Shown here piece by piece: positions 1-7,925 of a stretch of 11,157 nucleotides of DNA. The stretch's first letter is position 1; each line of letters starts with the position of its first letter. The notes beneath the pieces were generated by a model, which did no database searches, was not told the origin of the DNA, and saw nothing but the letters and a program-made list of their open reading frames with translations. A program made the position numbers and the translations under genes. Source of the DNA: Actinidia chinensis. Its lineage: Eukaryota; Streptophyta; Magnoliopsida; Ericales; Actinidiaceae. The stretch spans positions 1 through 11,157 of the forward strand of contig VIGQ01001023.1 in assembly GCA_009663005.1 (NCBI GenBank), given 5' to 3'.

Positions 1-464
1 TCACTAAAAAGAGATCGTCAATCCTTTAAAGAGAGATCAAATATCAACTCTATTTATTTTTTAAATTGGATAATATATGAAATAATTAATTCTCAAGCAC
101 TTTATAATACTACAATATTGAATTTTGAACAGAATAGACATATATAGAAAAGGTTAAGAGATGTTTGAATAAAGATAAAATGTAGTTGAAGATGAATAAT
201 AATACATCCTCTAAATCTAATCGATTGGATTGGAGAATGCTTCTTATACACGCGTATTGCAACACAAAATGACTATCTTGTCGTAAAATACAAAGGTTCA
301 AGTGGTTTTCTTCTTGACCGATGAATTGGATTAAATTTAGCTACAAAATTATGCAGCATGTTTAATGTTCTAAAAATTTAGGGTTAGGAAAGATCACTTA
401 TTATACTATAATCTCGACTATATTCAAAACAAAGCAACAAATAACATGAAATAAAATAAATAAA

Positions 465-560
465 ATTACCTGTAAGCAAAGGAGAAAAAAATAGAAAGCC
501 CGGGATGTCCGCCTTGAGAGAGAGAGAGATTGAGGTAATTGGAATTTGGATAGATGGAGA
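465..560 (-). promoter_or_regulatory. CT-rich leader and CAG|GTAAT donor-like junction, unit 1a
   Basis: On the minus strand this reads as a pyrimidine-rich tract (complement of the GAGAGAGAGAGAT run near 516-530), then TTTGCTTACAG followed by GTAAT, with the would-be exon end at 470. The same CAG|GTAAT occurs in all other units: exon ends at 3567, 6039 and 7851. A CT-rich leader ending at a consensus-like 5' splice site resembles a non-coding first exon of a plant gene. No conserved coding frame precedes it. It may equally be a chance feature of one ancestral unit inherited by all copies. Confidence 0.3.
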
Positions 561-682
561 ATCGAAAAAGCAATTTGTATGAGAAAGCAGCTGTGGCAAA
601 CTATATGGGAAAACTGAAAGTTAACAAAATAAGATTTTTTTTCTTGCCATTCCGCTGAGACTTGCAAGACTTGGTAGAATTT

Positions 683-709
683 TGGGCCCAATAGAAAGCA
701 ATAATTGCT
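683..709 (-). promoter_or_regulatory. Site II (TGGGCC) plus CCAAT plus AGCAATAATTGCT palindrome, unit 1a
   Basis: TGGGCCCA at 683-690 contains the TGGGCC/GGCCCA element that binds TCP factors in many plant housekeeping promoters. It overlaps a CCAAT (687-691) and is followed by the palindrome AGCAATAATTGCT at 697-709. It lies upstream, on the minus strand, of a CT-rich leader-like stretch and a donor-like site. Related sequence occurs at 2187-2216, 4696-4725 and 6246-6275, with the TGGGCC core intact only here and in unit 2 (4697-4702). Function is inferred from the motifs only. Confidence 0.35.
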
Positions 710-975
710 ACCATTTTCCATACAACAGACAAAGACTTGGTGAGGGCTAAAAAGCCATGGGGAAACAATTGTTTGAGCTCGGGGTGACGAAGCAATAAAC
801 CCAAAACAAAAACACCCACTCTGTTCTTCCTTGGTTTTTTTTTTTTAAATTGTGTTTGGATAAAAAATTCAGTAAATTAAAAAAATTATAAAAAAATTCA
901 CAAATTAACTCAACTTCTAGTAATTTATTTTCAATTCGAATCTAAATATGTATGCTTAAACACGCTTACATAATT

Positions 976-1303
976 AGCCAATATTATGCAAGTCATTTTA
1001 ATTAAACTTATTTTAATTTATTTAATATTAATCCTTTCTTACCCTTCCGTTCGTGTTAGGCCAATTATCGTACCGTGGTCAGACTAAGACCGTATCGGCG
1101 TCTCGTGCCCGTACGTGCTAACTAAGGCTCGTGCCATTCCCGTGTCGGTCCAACCATGCCAACTTTCGTGTCGTGCCCGGGCCGGGCCAGGCCAACTACC
1201 GTGTCGTTTCGGCCGAGCCCAGCTTATACCGGCCACACCGTGTATGTGCCGGTTTTTTTTCGTGTCATGCCGTGGCCGTGCCGGCAATGTCCCTTGACAC
1301 CTC
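976..1303. mobile_element. GC-rich interruption with CGTGTCG/GCCGTGCC words, possible hAT-type subterminal fragment
   Basis: This stretch is absent from the other array units. It begins AT-rich (976-1035) and then turns strikingly GC-rich (1040-1300). The rich part is built from degenerate variants of CGTGTCGTGCCCGG and GGCCAAC: examples are CGTGTCGTGCCCGGGCCGGG at about 1168, CGTGTCGTTTCGGCCGAGCC at about 1200 and GCCGTGGCCGTGCCGG at about 1268. Such clustered GTGCCG-type words remind me of subterminal regions of some plant hAT transposons, but that is from memory and no terminal inverted repeats or 8-bp target duplication can be seen. Three overlapping plus-strand frames (1115-1422) and one minus-strand frame cross it. 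They reflect the lack of AT-rich stops in GC-rich repeat DNA and I do not call them genes. Confidence 0.5.
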
Positions 1304-2358
1304 TATCGGTAATAGATCTAACTGATGTAATTAACAAAGTGATATGCCATAATATTACTAGCTATGGAAGATTTTATTCAGTCGAATCCATGATTGAGAA
1401 TTACAGTGGAGAAAAAACTTAATAACTCTTTTTTATAATAAAATAATTTTTTTTTAAATATTATAATTCAAGTCAAATGACCATATCAATTTTAATTTGA
1501 TACATTATAAAATAAAATTAAAAAAATTAGTACTAAGGACTAAAAATAACACAAGTTAGAATCTTTAGTACTACTGACACCTGTTACCCAAAATATAAAT
1601 TTAATCATTTGTTTAGAATTTTTTTAAATTCTCATACACACCTTAAAATAAATAATCATTCACATTTACAAAATTAATAACAAATTAATTTTTTATCATG
1701 TTTTTAGATATAGCCACTAAAAAATAATTATTTAAATCATTTTTTTTTAAAAAAAATTATTGATACTTTTTTTTAATAAAATAATAACCAAATATATTTT
1801 TTGTTTTAAGTATATTTATATTACCAACACTTAAAAATTAAAATATTTAAATTAAAAAAATAATAATTACAAAAGTTTTATTTATCTTTAGGGGTTGTAT
1901 ATTGTGAAACAAATTGAAGCCTAAATGAAGGGCAAGTTTAATTACTTTTGTAAAAAAATTAGCGTGAATTTTTTACAAAAAAAAGTCAGTAAATATTTTC
2001 CTATAAGAGAGATATGATTATATTTTTAATTTTTAAATAAAATTTTATTTTTTTTAATTAATAGAAGCCTACCGACGCTTTCGTAAAGGACCACAATTTG
2101 TGGATGACAACTAATAAAACCTAGGACATTGTTGGAGGACCAAGACTTTTAGTGGATGACATTAAAAAACGACAAGTATTGTATTGTTGGTCCCATAAAA
2201 ACCAATAATTGCTACCATATTTCATAAATAGACAGAGACTCGGTGGAGGACCTGAAAAGACTGACGGCAGCGAATAAGAACGCTGAAAGCCCAATAACAC
2301 ACCTCTTCCTTGGTTTTTTATCGGATGCGTTTATATAAAAAATTTTAGTTAATTAAAA

Positions 2359-2373
2359 ATATATATATATATA
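2359..2373. repeat. (AT)n microsatellite
   Basis: A run of about seven AT dinucleotides lies inside block E of unit 1b. The corresponding place in unit 2 has only a short ATATATA, so the run probably expanded after duplication. Confidence 0.85.
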
Positions 2374-2803
2374 AAATTCATTAATTAAAGCAACTTGTAG
2401 TGTATTATTTCAAATTGAACTAAACATGTTCATGCTTGAAACACGGTCTTATCGATTTGTGAATCCAATCTCTTTTAAAACAACTTGACATAGAGAGATG
2501 AAATGGTCATCTCACCTCAAAACTCTATATCTCATACTCATCAAACTACTCTTATATACTCCAACACAGATAATAGAAGCCTCAGCTCATTTACTTCGTA
2601 GTGTTTTTGGAAAAAATTTTTTTCAGGTCCTATATGAAAAGTCAGATCATCACAAGGGCAGCTATAAACATGATAAATCATATTTTAATTTTTAAATGAA
2701 CAATTTCACTTTACAATCATCTTAGGCCCCCATTTTTATCAAATTAAATGTGATTTTGTTCCTGTATTTACATTGATGACTTTTCAGCTACGGCACGATT
2801 TGG

Positions 2804-2850
2804 ATCATCCCATACCGTAGGATTTAGCTCACAAAGGAGTTTGGGATGAT
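2804..2850. repeat. Hairpin in block D, unit 1b
   Basis: ATCATCCCA (2804-2812) and TGGGATGAT (2842-2850) are a perfect 9-bp inverted repeat around a 29-nt spacer. Units 2 and 3 have inverted repeats at the equivalent place but with different arm sequences (5230-5266 and 7059-7102). Confidence 0.6.
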
Positions 2851-3081
2851 AGAGAGAGACAGTGTCTCGATAAGTGATATTATCCACTAAAATAGAGATG
2901 GGTTAGAAATAATTTCAAACACCTTCTAATCTTTGTTTGTAGAGGATTAAAACTCCAACTCATACGCTAAACACTCATCTATTTACAGAGATATTTTTAT
3001 AATCTAATTTAAAGGATGACTCATATCCTCCATATTTTTTGTTGGTATTTTGAAAACGTATATAAAACTAATGAATTAGTG

Positions 3082-5539
3082 TCACTGAAAAGACGATCGT
3101 CAATACTTTAAACAGGTGCTCATATCAACTATATTTTTTTTTAATTGATAATATAGTACAATACAATTCTCAAGCCACTTTATAATAAACCATTGAATAT
3201 TGAAAAGAAATGGACAAATCTTAAGGAAAAGTGTATATAGGAAAATGTTTAAAATAAGATAAAATAAAGTTGTTACCGGTCTGAATAAATAATGAAATTC
3301 TCTAATCTCAAGAGCATTGGGGATTTGAGATGCTCTATACCCTCATATTTGCAACACAATAATACTATTTTGGGTTTCTTAAAATGCAAAAAAAAGTGCA
3401 ATTGGTTTCCATTCCTCCTCGAATGATTAATTAACTTCAGCTAGAAAATACGAGTTTGTTAGTCCTCTAAAAAGCTAGGGTTAGGAACGATCATTTACTT
3501 ATACATATACTCCGGACTATATTTAACAAATTACACAAAAAACATGAAGAAAACGAATTAAATTACCTGAACAAGGAGAAACAAAAAAATGGAAAATCGC
3601 ATGGCCGACTTGAGATGGAGAGGAGATTGAGGTAATTGGGTAGATGGAGAAACACAAAAACCAATTTGTATAGAGGAGATGTTGCAATGATATGAGAAAG
3701 ATGGAAATGTTAATAAATGGAGATTTTTTTTGTCAGTGAGTTGAGACTTGCAATAAAATATATTTTTTTTTATCCCATATGCCCTATCATCTTTTTGTTT
3801 AAATTTCGTCCTTATATATACCAGTGAATTTTTATGTATCCCTTTTTCTATTAACATATGTTTTTTTTTTTTGTTTTTCTTTATTATAATGTGTTTTTTT
3901 AAAGTTTATGTTTTTGATATCGGTAATGATATTGAAGTAATTGCAATGTAATTCTTCCCTAATATACTAGCTATGGAAGAAATTTATTTCAGTTAAATCA
4001 TGACCGATATTAAAGAAGGAGCAAAACTTAATAAACTCTTTTTCTAATAAAGGAATAAACTAGAGAAAATATTGATAATTAGCAAAGCCACATAAATTTT
4101 AATTGATACATTATAAATAAAATCAAAAAATAGTATTGTACGGATAAAACGACAACAATTAGAATACTTTAAGAGCTTTGGACGGAATGTTTCATCCAAA
4201 AATAAAACTTACCCTTTGATTTATGACTTAAAAAATTCTCATACACACATTAAAAGAAATAATCATTCACCAACATTTTAAAAAAATGATAATACAGTTA
4301 ATTTTATATATTTTCAGATTAGACAACTAAAAACTCAATATTTATCAATTTTTTTATACAACTTTAGATTTAAAACAAATTAATGATTACAATTTTTTTT
4401 TGGTTGTATTGGGTGGATGGAGAAAAAAATTGATGCCTAAATTAAGGCATGTTTGTTATTTTTGTAAAAAAATTAGCGGTAATGAAATTTTGACATTAAT
4501 TTTAAAAATAAAAGACCTCAGTAATATTTTTAAAATTATACTAGAGATATGATTATTTTTTAAAAACTTTAATAAAATTTATTTTTTTTTATTAATAAAT
4601 GCCCACCAAATTGGAGGATTACAACTAATAAAAGAATAGACAGTATTGCAGTAACTCAAGACTTGGTGGATGACAATTTTAATAACGACAGTATTGTGGG
4701 CCCCAAAAGAAGCAATAATTGCTACGATTTTTCATAAAGAAAGACTGACTCGGTGAGGGCTTACAAAGACGTGTGGAAACAATGTTTCTCGCGTGACGAA
4801 GCGCGTTTGTCCTTCTTTGGTTTTTTTGATAAAAATCCATAAATTAAAATAAAAATTATATATAAAAATTTATTAAAGGCAATTAATCAACTTGTGTGTA
4901 ATTTATTCAAAATCGAATCTAATATGCATCTTGAACCACGGTCTTACACAATTTGGTAGTCCAATGCTTATTTCTAAGACTTGCTAGAGAGGTGCTCTAT
5001 CCTTCCATACTCAACCAAACTACTCTTGTGGTGGCAAGAACTGATAATTAAAGTATTCATCTTGTATAACCGTATAGTAGATCAGCCATATAGAAATCAG
5101 ATACATAACCCATCTATAACAGAATAAATATATTTTATGTTTATAAAATGAAACATTTAACTTACAATCATCTCAGTAGCTCATTTTATAATTAAATGGA
5201 CTTGTTCATGGTATTTTATGTTTGGATCAATCCAACCACACGATTGTACTCACAAGGGGTTTGGATGGGTGTGGAGGATAGTGTTTCGAGTGATAAGTGA
5301 TTTATCCACTAAATTAAAGAACAAATAGAGGTTGGGTTAGAAGCATCGTCCAAACACTCCTAATCTCCTTTTAGAGGATCGAGAACTCCAACTCATACTC
5401 TAAACACTCATCATTTAATAGGATAATTTTCTCTAATACTCTATATTTAGAGGATGACTCATATCCTTTTTTATATTTTTTAAATTGTATTATGAAAAGG
5501 AATCTAAACAAATATATCATTCAATAATTCGAATTAGTA
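3082..5539. repeat. Tandem array unit 2 (blocks A-B-F-C-E-D)
   Basis: Block A begins TCACTGAAAAGACGATCGTC. Block B carries TAGGGTTAGG (3476-3485), ATTACCTG (3562-3569) and the GA-rich GACTTGAGATGGAGAGGAG stretch. After GAGACTTGCAA (about 3744-3754) the unit jumps into a T-rich spacer (3755-3917) and then block F at about 3918, so the C block found here in units 1a and 3 is missing at this place. F ends in CTCAAGACTTGGTGGATGAC, then C (TGTGGGCCCC and AGCAATAATTGCTACG, 4696-4725), E (about 4825-4990) and D (about 5215-5470). It is the most complete single unit and the best template for a consensus. The minus-strand frame 3558-3857 crosses B but is not preserved in the other copies. Confidence 0.85.
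3755..3917. other. T-rich spacer specific to unit 2
   Basis: This stretch separates block B from block F and contains repeated T runs, the longest at about 3860-3871. I find no counterpart in units 1 or 3. In unit 1 the sequence directly before F is the GC-rich interruption instead, so the original sequence upstream of F cannot be decided from these copies. Confidence 0.5.
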
Positions 5540-5932
5540 TCACTAAAAAAGATCGTCATACTTTTAAGGAGATCTCATATCACTATATTATTTTTTAAAT
5601 GATAATATTATGAACCAACAAATCTCAAGCATCTTTATAATAAAATTTTTGAATTTTGAAAAAAAAATGACAAATATTAGAGAAAGTTAGAGAATGTTTT
5701 TTTTTTGATTTTGTTAAAAAAAAACTAAAGATAAAATGAATTTGGAGTATGAAATAATAACAAAATCTCTAAATCTAAGAGATTGGATTGGAGATGCTCT
5801 TATACACAGGTATTGCATACAAAATGCTATCTTGTTCGTTTACATACAAAAGGATTCAAGTTGTTTCCTTCTTTATCGATGAATGATTAACTTCAGTAGA
5901 AAATTATGTCGTATATTATAATTTCTAAAAAG

Positions 5933-5944
5933 TTAGGGTTTAGG
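5933..5944 (-). promoter_or_regulatory. Telo-box (AAACCCTAA), unit 3
   Basis: The plus strand reads TTAGGGTTTAGG, so the minus strand carries CCTAAACCCTAA, a full plant telo-box as found near the start of ribosomal-protein and translation genes. Weaker forms are at 378-388 (unit 1a) and 3476-3485 (unit 2). In unit 4 it has decayed (7753-7764). It sits about 95 nt beyond the donor-like site on the minus strand, which would put it inside a first intron. Confidence 0.4.
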
Positions 5945-6308
5945 GAAGATCACTTACTTATACATATCTTCTGACTATATTCAACAATCACAAGCCAAAA
6001 AAACAAATTTGAAAAAAAATAAAACGAATGAAAATTACCTGGAAGCAAAGGAGAAAAAAAATGGCAAGCCGTTATTTCCACTTGAGAGAGGATGAAGTTG
6101 AGGTATGGGGAGATGGAGATCAGAAACTAATTTGTATAGAGAGAGAAGTTGTGGCAAATGATATGGGAAAAATGGAAAGGTTAATAAATTATAGACATTT
6201 TTTTTTTTTGCCAGTCGCATGCAGACTTGCAAGATTTGGTGGCATTGTGGCCCCAATGAAAGCAGTAATTGCTACCATTTTTCATATAAAACAAGACAAA
6301 GCTCGGTG

Positions 6309-6550
6309 TAGACTATTCGTTGGCAACACACTTGGCAGATTGCTCCCAAAGTGACATGTCGAGACATAGCGCCGCAGTGTGGGAGGTCACTCATGACATA
6401 ATTGGTGGAGCTCCTTGTGGGCACTATGCACTGGGTCCTCCCAGTTGTTTGGGTTCGCTGACTCTCTGATTTAGCCAGTCATGTCATTCCACTGTGGCCT
6501 GAGATTGCCCGGCTAAGGTGTCTGGTAATACACCTTTTTACTCCCAAGAC
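6309..6550. mobile_element. Insertion of about 240 bp in array unit 3, unidentified element
   Basis: Aligning unit 3 with units 1a and 2 shows continuous repeat up to GCTCGGTG (6301-6308) and again from about GAGAGTTAAAAAGAC (6555-6569). The sequence between has no counterpart and is visibly richer in G and C than its surroundings. The flanks CTCGGTG and CTCGTGAG could be a worn target-site duplication. Near the right end, AAGGTGT (6515-6521) and ACACCTT (6530-6536) form a perfect 7-bp stem with an 8-nt loop followed by T's. A weak tRNA-like pair of words, TGGTGGAGCTCC (6403-6414) and GGTTCG (6452-6457), could be read as remnant Pol III boxes, but the B-box-like word deviates after its sixth base. 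A SINE, a solo-LTR fragment or another non-autonomous insertion are all possible. Confidence 0.5.
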
Positions 6551-7249
6551 TCGTGAGAGTTAAAAAGACATTGTGGAAACAATTTGTTTTTCTTCCTAGT
6601 TTTTTTTTTAAAAAAAATTGGTGATTTGATAAAAATTCAGTAACTTAAAAAGAATATATTAAAAAAAAAGTTCACAAATTTAACTCAACTTGTAGTGTAT
6701 TTATTTCAAAATTCGAATCTAACTATTATGCATGAAAACATGGTCTACAAATTTGTAGTCCAATCTCTTTCTAACACTTGAATAGAGAGTGAGAGACTAT
6801 ATCCCTCATACGCATCCAAACAACTCTGTGGGCTTCCAACCTGATAATTAGAAGCATTCATCTCGTATATCTTGTAGTGACTGGGTATTCATACAGAAAA
6901 TCAGATACATCACACATCTATAAACATGAATAAATCACATTTTATTTTATAAAATAACAATTTAAATTTACAATCATCGCGGAGATCAATTCAAAAATTA
7001 AATATGATTTTTTCTTGTATTTACATGATGACTTTCCATTAAGGCACATTTGGATCATCCATAACCTATGATGGAGCTCACAAGGGGAGTTGATTGGTAT
7101 GGAAGGGATGTGTCTCGAGGTGACGAGTTGCTACTATCCACTTAAATATGAGAAAAAAAATATAGGATGTGTTAGAAGCATCTCCCAAACACCTTAGATT
7201 TTCATTTTGGAGATTGAGAACTCAACTCATCCTCTAAACACTCGTCTAT

Positions 7250-7352
7250 TTAAGGATGACTCATATCCGTTATATTTTTTGAAAATTTTTTTAATACATA
7301 TATTTAGAGGATACTTCATATCCTTTATATTTTTTATTGTATTTTGAAAAGG
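7250..7352. repeat. Local duplication inside block D of unit 3
   Basis: The words around GGATGACTCATATCC followed by a TTATATTTTTT stretch (about 7254-7282) occur again as AGAGGATACTTCATATCC plus TTATATTTTTTATTG (about 7306-7340). Units 1b and 2 each have the phrase once, so this is a small duplication private to unit 3. Confidence 0.55.
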
Positions 7353-7391
7353 TTTTTTAAACAATATATCAATGAATAATTATAAATTATA

Positions 7392-7925
7392 TCACTTAAA
7401 TAAGCGCTCGTCAACACTTTTAAAGAGACTATATAAAACTTTTAAACTAGTTTTTTAAATTGATAAATATTATACAATCAAATCCTCAAGCACTTAGCAT
7501 AAAACTTATTGATTTTGAAAAAATGGACAAATATTAGAGTGTCTTACAGTAAAGATAAAATGAAGTTGAAGTAATAATAATACTGAAATCCTCTAAATCA
7601 AGAGATGGATGGATAGGGCTATTATACAAACACGCTTATTTACAACACAAACAATAACTATCTTGTGTCTTAAAATGCAAGTTCAAGTGTTTACAGACGA
7701 TTGATTAACGTCAGCTAGAAAATTATGTCAATATGTTATAGTTTCTAACAATCTAGTGTTTAGGAAAGATCACTTAATTTAAGTCCTATAATCCCAGTAT
7801 AATTCAAACAAAATCACAAAAAAAATATGAAAGAAAATAATGAAAATTACCTGGAAGCAAAGGAGAAAAAATGGAGCCTCGCTGTTTCGACTTGGGAGAG
7901 AGACAAGATTGAGGCCCATTGGGTA
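7392..7925. repeat. Tandem array unit 4, truncated (A and part of B)
   Basis: This is the last copy. It opens with TCACTTAAATAAGCGCTCGT, continues through AAAGATAAAATGAAGTTGAAG and the degraded telo-box (CTAGTGTTTAGG, 7753-7764), and reaches ATTACCTGGAAGCAAAGGAG (7847-7866). Similarity to the other units ends at about 7925, after GATTGAGGCCCATTGGGTA, where unit 2 continues with GATGGAG. Beyond this point I find no array sequence, so this is the right edge of the array, cut in the middle of block B. Confidence 0.85.

Larger units (their letters stand above)
1..975. repeat. Tandem array unit 1a (blocks A-B-C-E)
   Basis: This is the first, left-most copy of the array unit, possibly already running at the window edge. 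Block A opens with TCACTAAAAA and the ATCGTCA word that return near 3082, 5540 and 7392. Block B holds the inverted telo-box (378-388), ATTACCTG (465-472) and a GA-rich stretch (about 478-560). Block C holds TGGGCCCA (683-690) and AGCAATAATTGCT (697-709). Block E holds CAACTTCTAGTAATTTATTT (about 910-930). The match to the other copies stops near 975, inside E, where unrelated sequence begins. The copies differ by many substitutions and small indels, so the duplication is old. No frame is conserved between copies, so I read this as non-coding. Whether the unit is a transposable element, a satellite-like repeat or a duplicated gene 5' end is not settled by sequence alone. Confidence 0.85.
1304..3081. 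repeat. Tandem array unit 1b (blocks F-C-E-D)
   Basis: This is the second half of the longest unit. Block F starts at TATCGGTAAT and CTAGCTATGGAAGA (about 1358), matching unit 2 at about 3918 and 3968, and runs AT-rich to about 2180. A second copy of block C follows (TTGGTCCCATAAAAACCAAT then AATTGCTACC, about 2187-2216). Next comes a second copy of E (CAACTTGTAGTGTATTATTT, about 2391) and then D (TTTGGATCATCCCATACC at about 2799, and GGATGACTCATATCC at about 3014-3028). Because C and E already occurred at 683-975, this segment and unit 1a together look like parts of two units joined after loss of the D-A-B portion between them. The 65-codon plus-strand frame at 2498-2695 is broken in the equivalent place of the other units and is not a gene. 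Confidence 0.8.
5540..7391. repeat. Tandem array unit 3 (blocks A-B-C-E-D, no F)
   Basis: Block A begins TCACTAAAAAAGATCGTCAT. Block B has the best telo-box of the array (TTAGGGTTTAGG, 5933-5944), then ATTACCTGGAAGCAAAGGAG (6034-6053). Unlike unit 2, B passes straight into C through GACTTGCAAGATTTGGTGG, so F is absent. This could be the original short form, or a loss of F by recombination between the similar words GACTTGCAAG and CTCAAGACTTGGTGG that flank F. Block C (about 6245-6308) is interrupted by a GC-richer insert, after which E (6620-6790) and D (7045-7360) follow. The 108-codon plus-strand frame 6028-6354 is the longest within the array but runs across B, C and the insert and is destroyed in all other copies, so I do not call it a gene. 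Confidence 0.85.

Noticed and set aside
516..530. GA microsatellite as an independent repeat
   Set aside because: It is part of the GA-rich stretch of block B shared by all units and is better described as the complement of a CT-rich leader-like tract.
401..721. Minus-strand 106-codon frame across blocks B and C of unit 1
   Set aside because: The related frames in units 2 and 3 share short F/L/S/P-rich stretches, but these follow from shared CT-rich DNA. Frames shift between copies and no domain is visible. A leader-like non-coding reading fits better.
1084..1422. Overlapping open frames on both strands in the GC-rich block
   Set aside because: They exist because GC-rich repeated words lack stop codons. 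All frames are open at once, composition is repeat-driven, and the sister units lack the segment.
2498..2695. 65-codon plus-strand frame in unit 1b
   Set aside because: Equivalent positions in units 2 and 3 are interrupted by stops and indels.
6028..6354. 108-codon plus-strand frame beginning MKITWKQRRKKMAS
   Set aside because: It spans blocks B and C and enters the unit 3 insertion. In units 1, 2 and 4 the same stretch has stops and frameshifts (unit 4 stops soon after its ATG), so there is no coding conservation.
6403..6457. Pol III A-box and B-box in the unit 3 insert (tRNA-derived SINE)
   Set aside because: The A-box-like word lacks the final GG and the B-box-like word GGTTCGCTGAC lacks the conserved A after GGTTCG. 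The resemblance is too weak to call a SINE, and it is kept only as a possibility in the insertion entry.
1..7925. CRISPR array or bacterial-type system
   Set aside because: The repeats are kilobase-scale, degenerate and AT-rich, with no short identical repeats at even spacing, and everything else indicates plant nuclear DNA.
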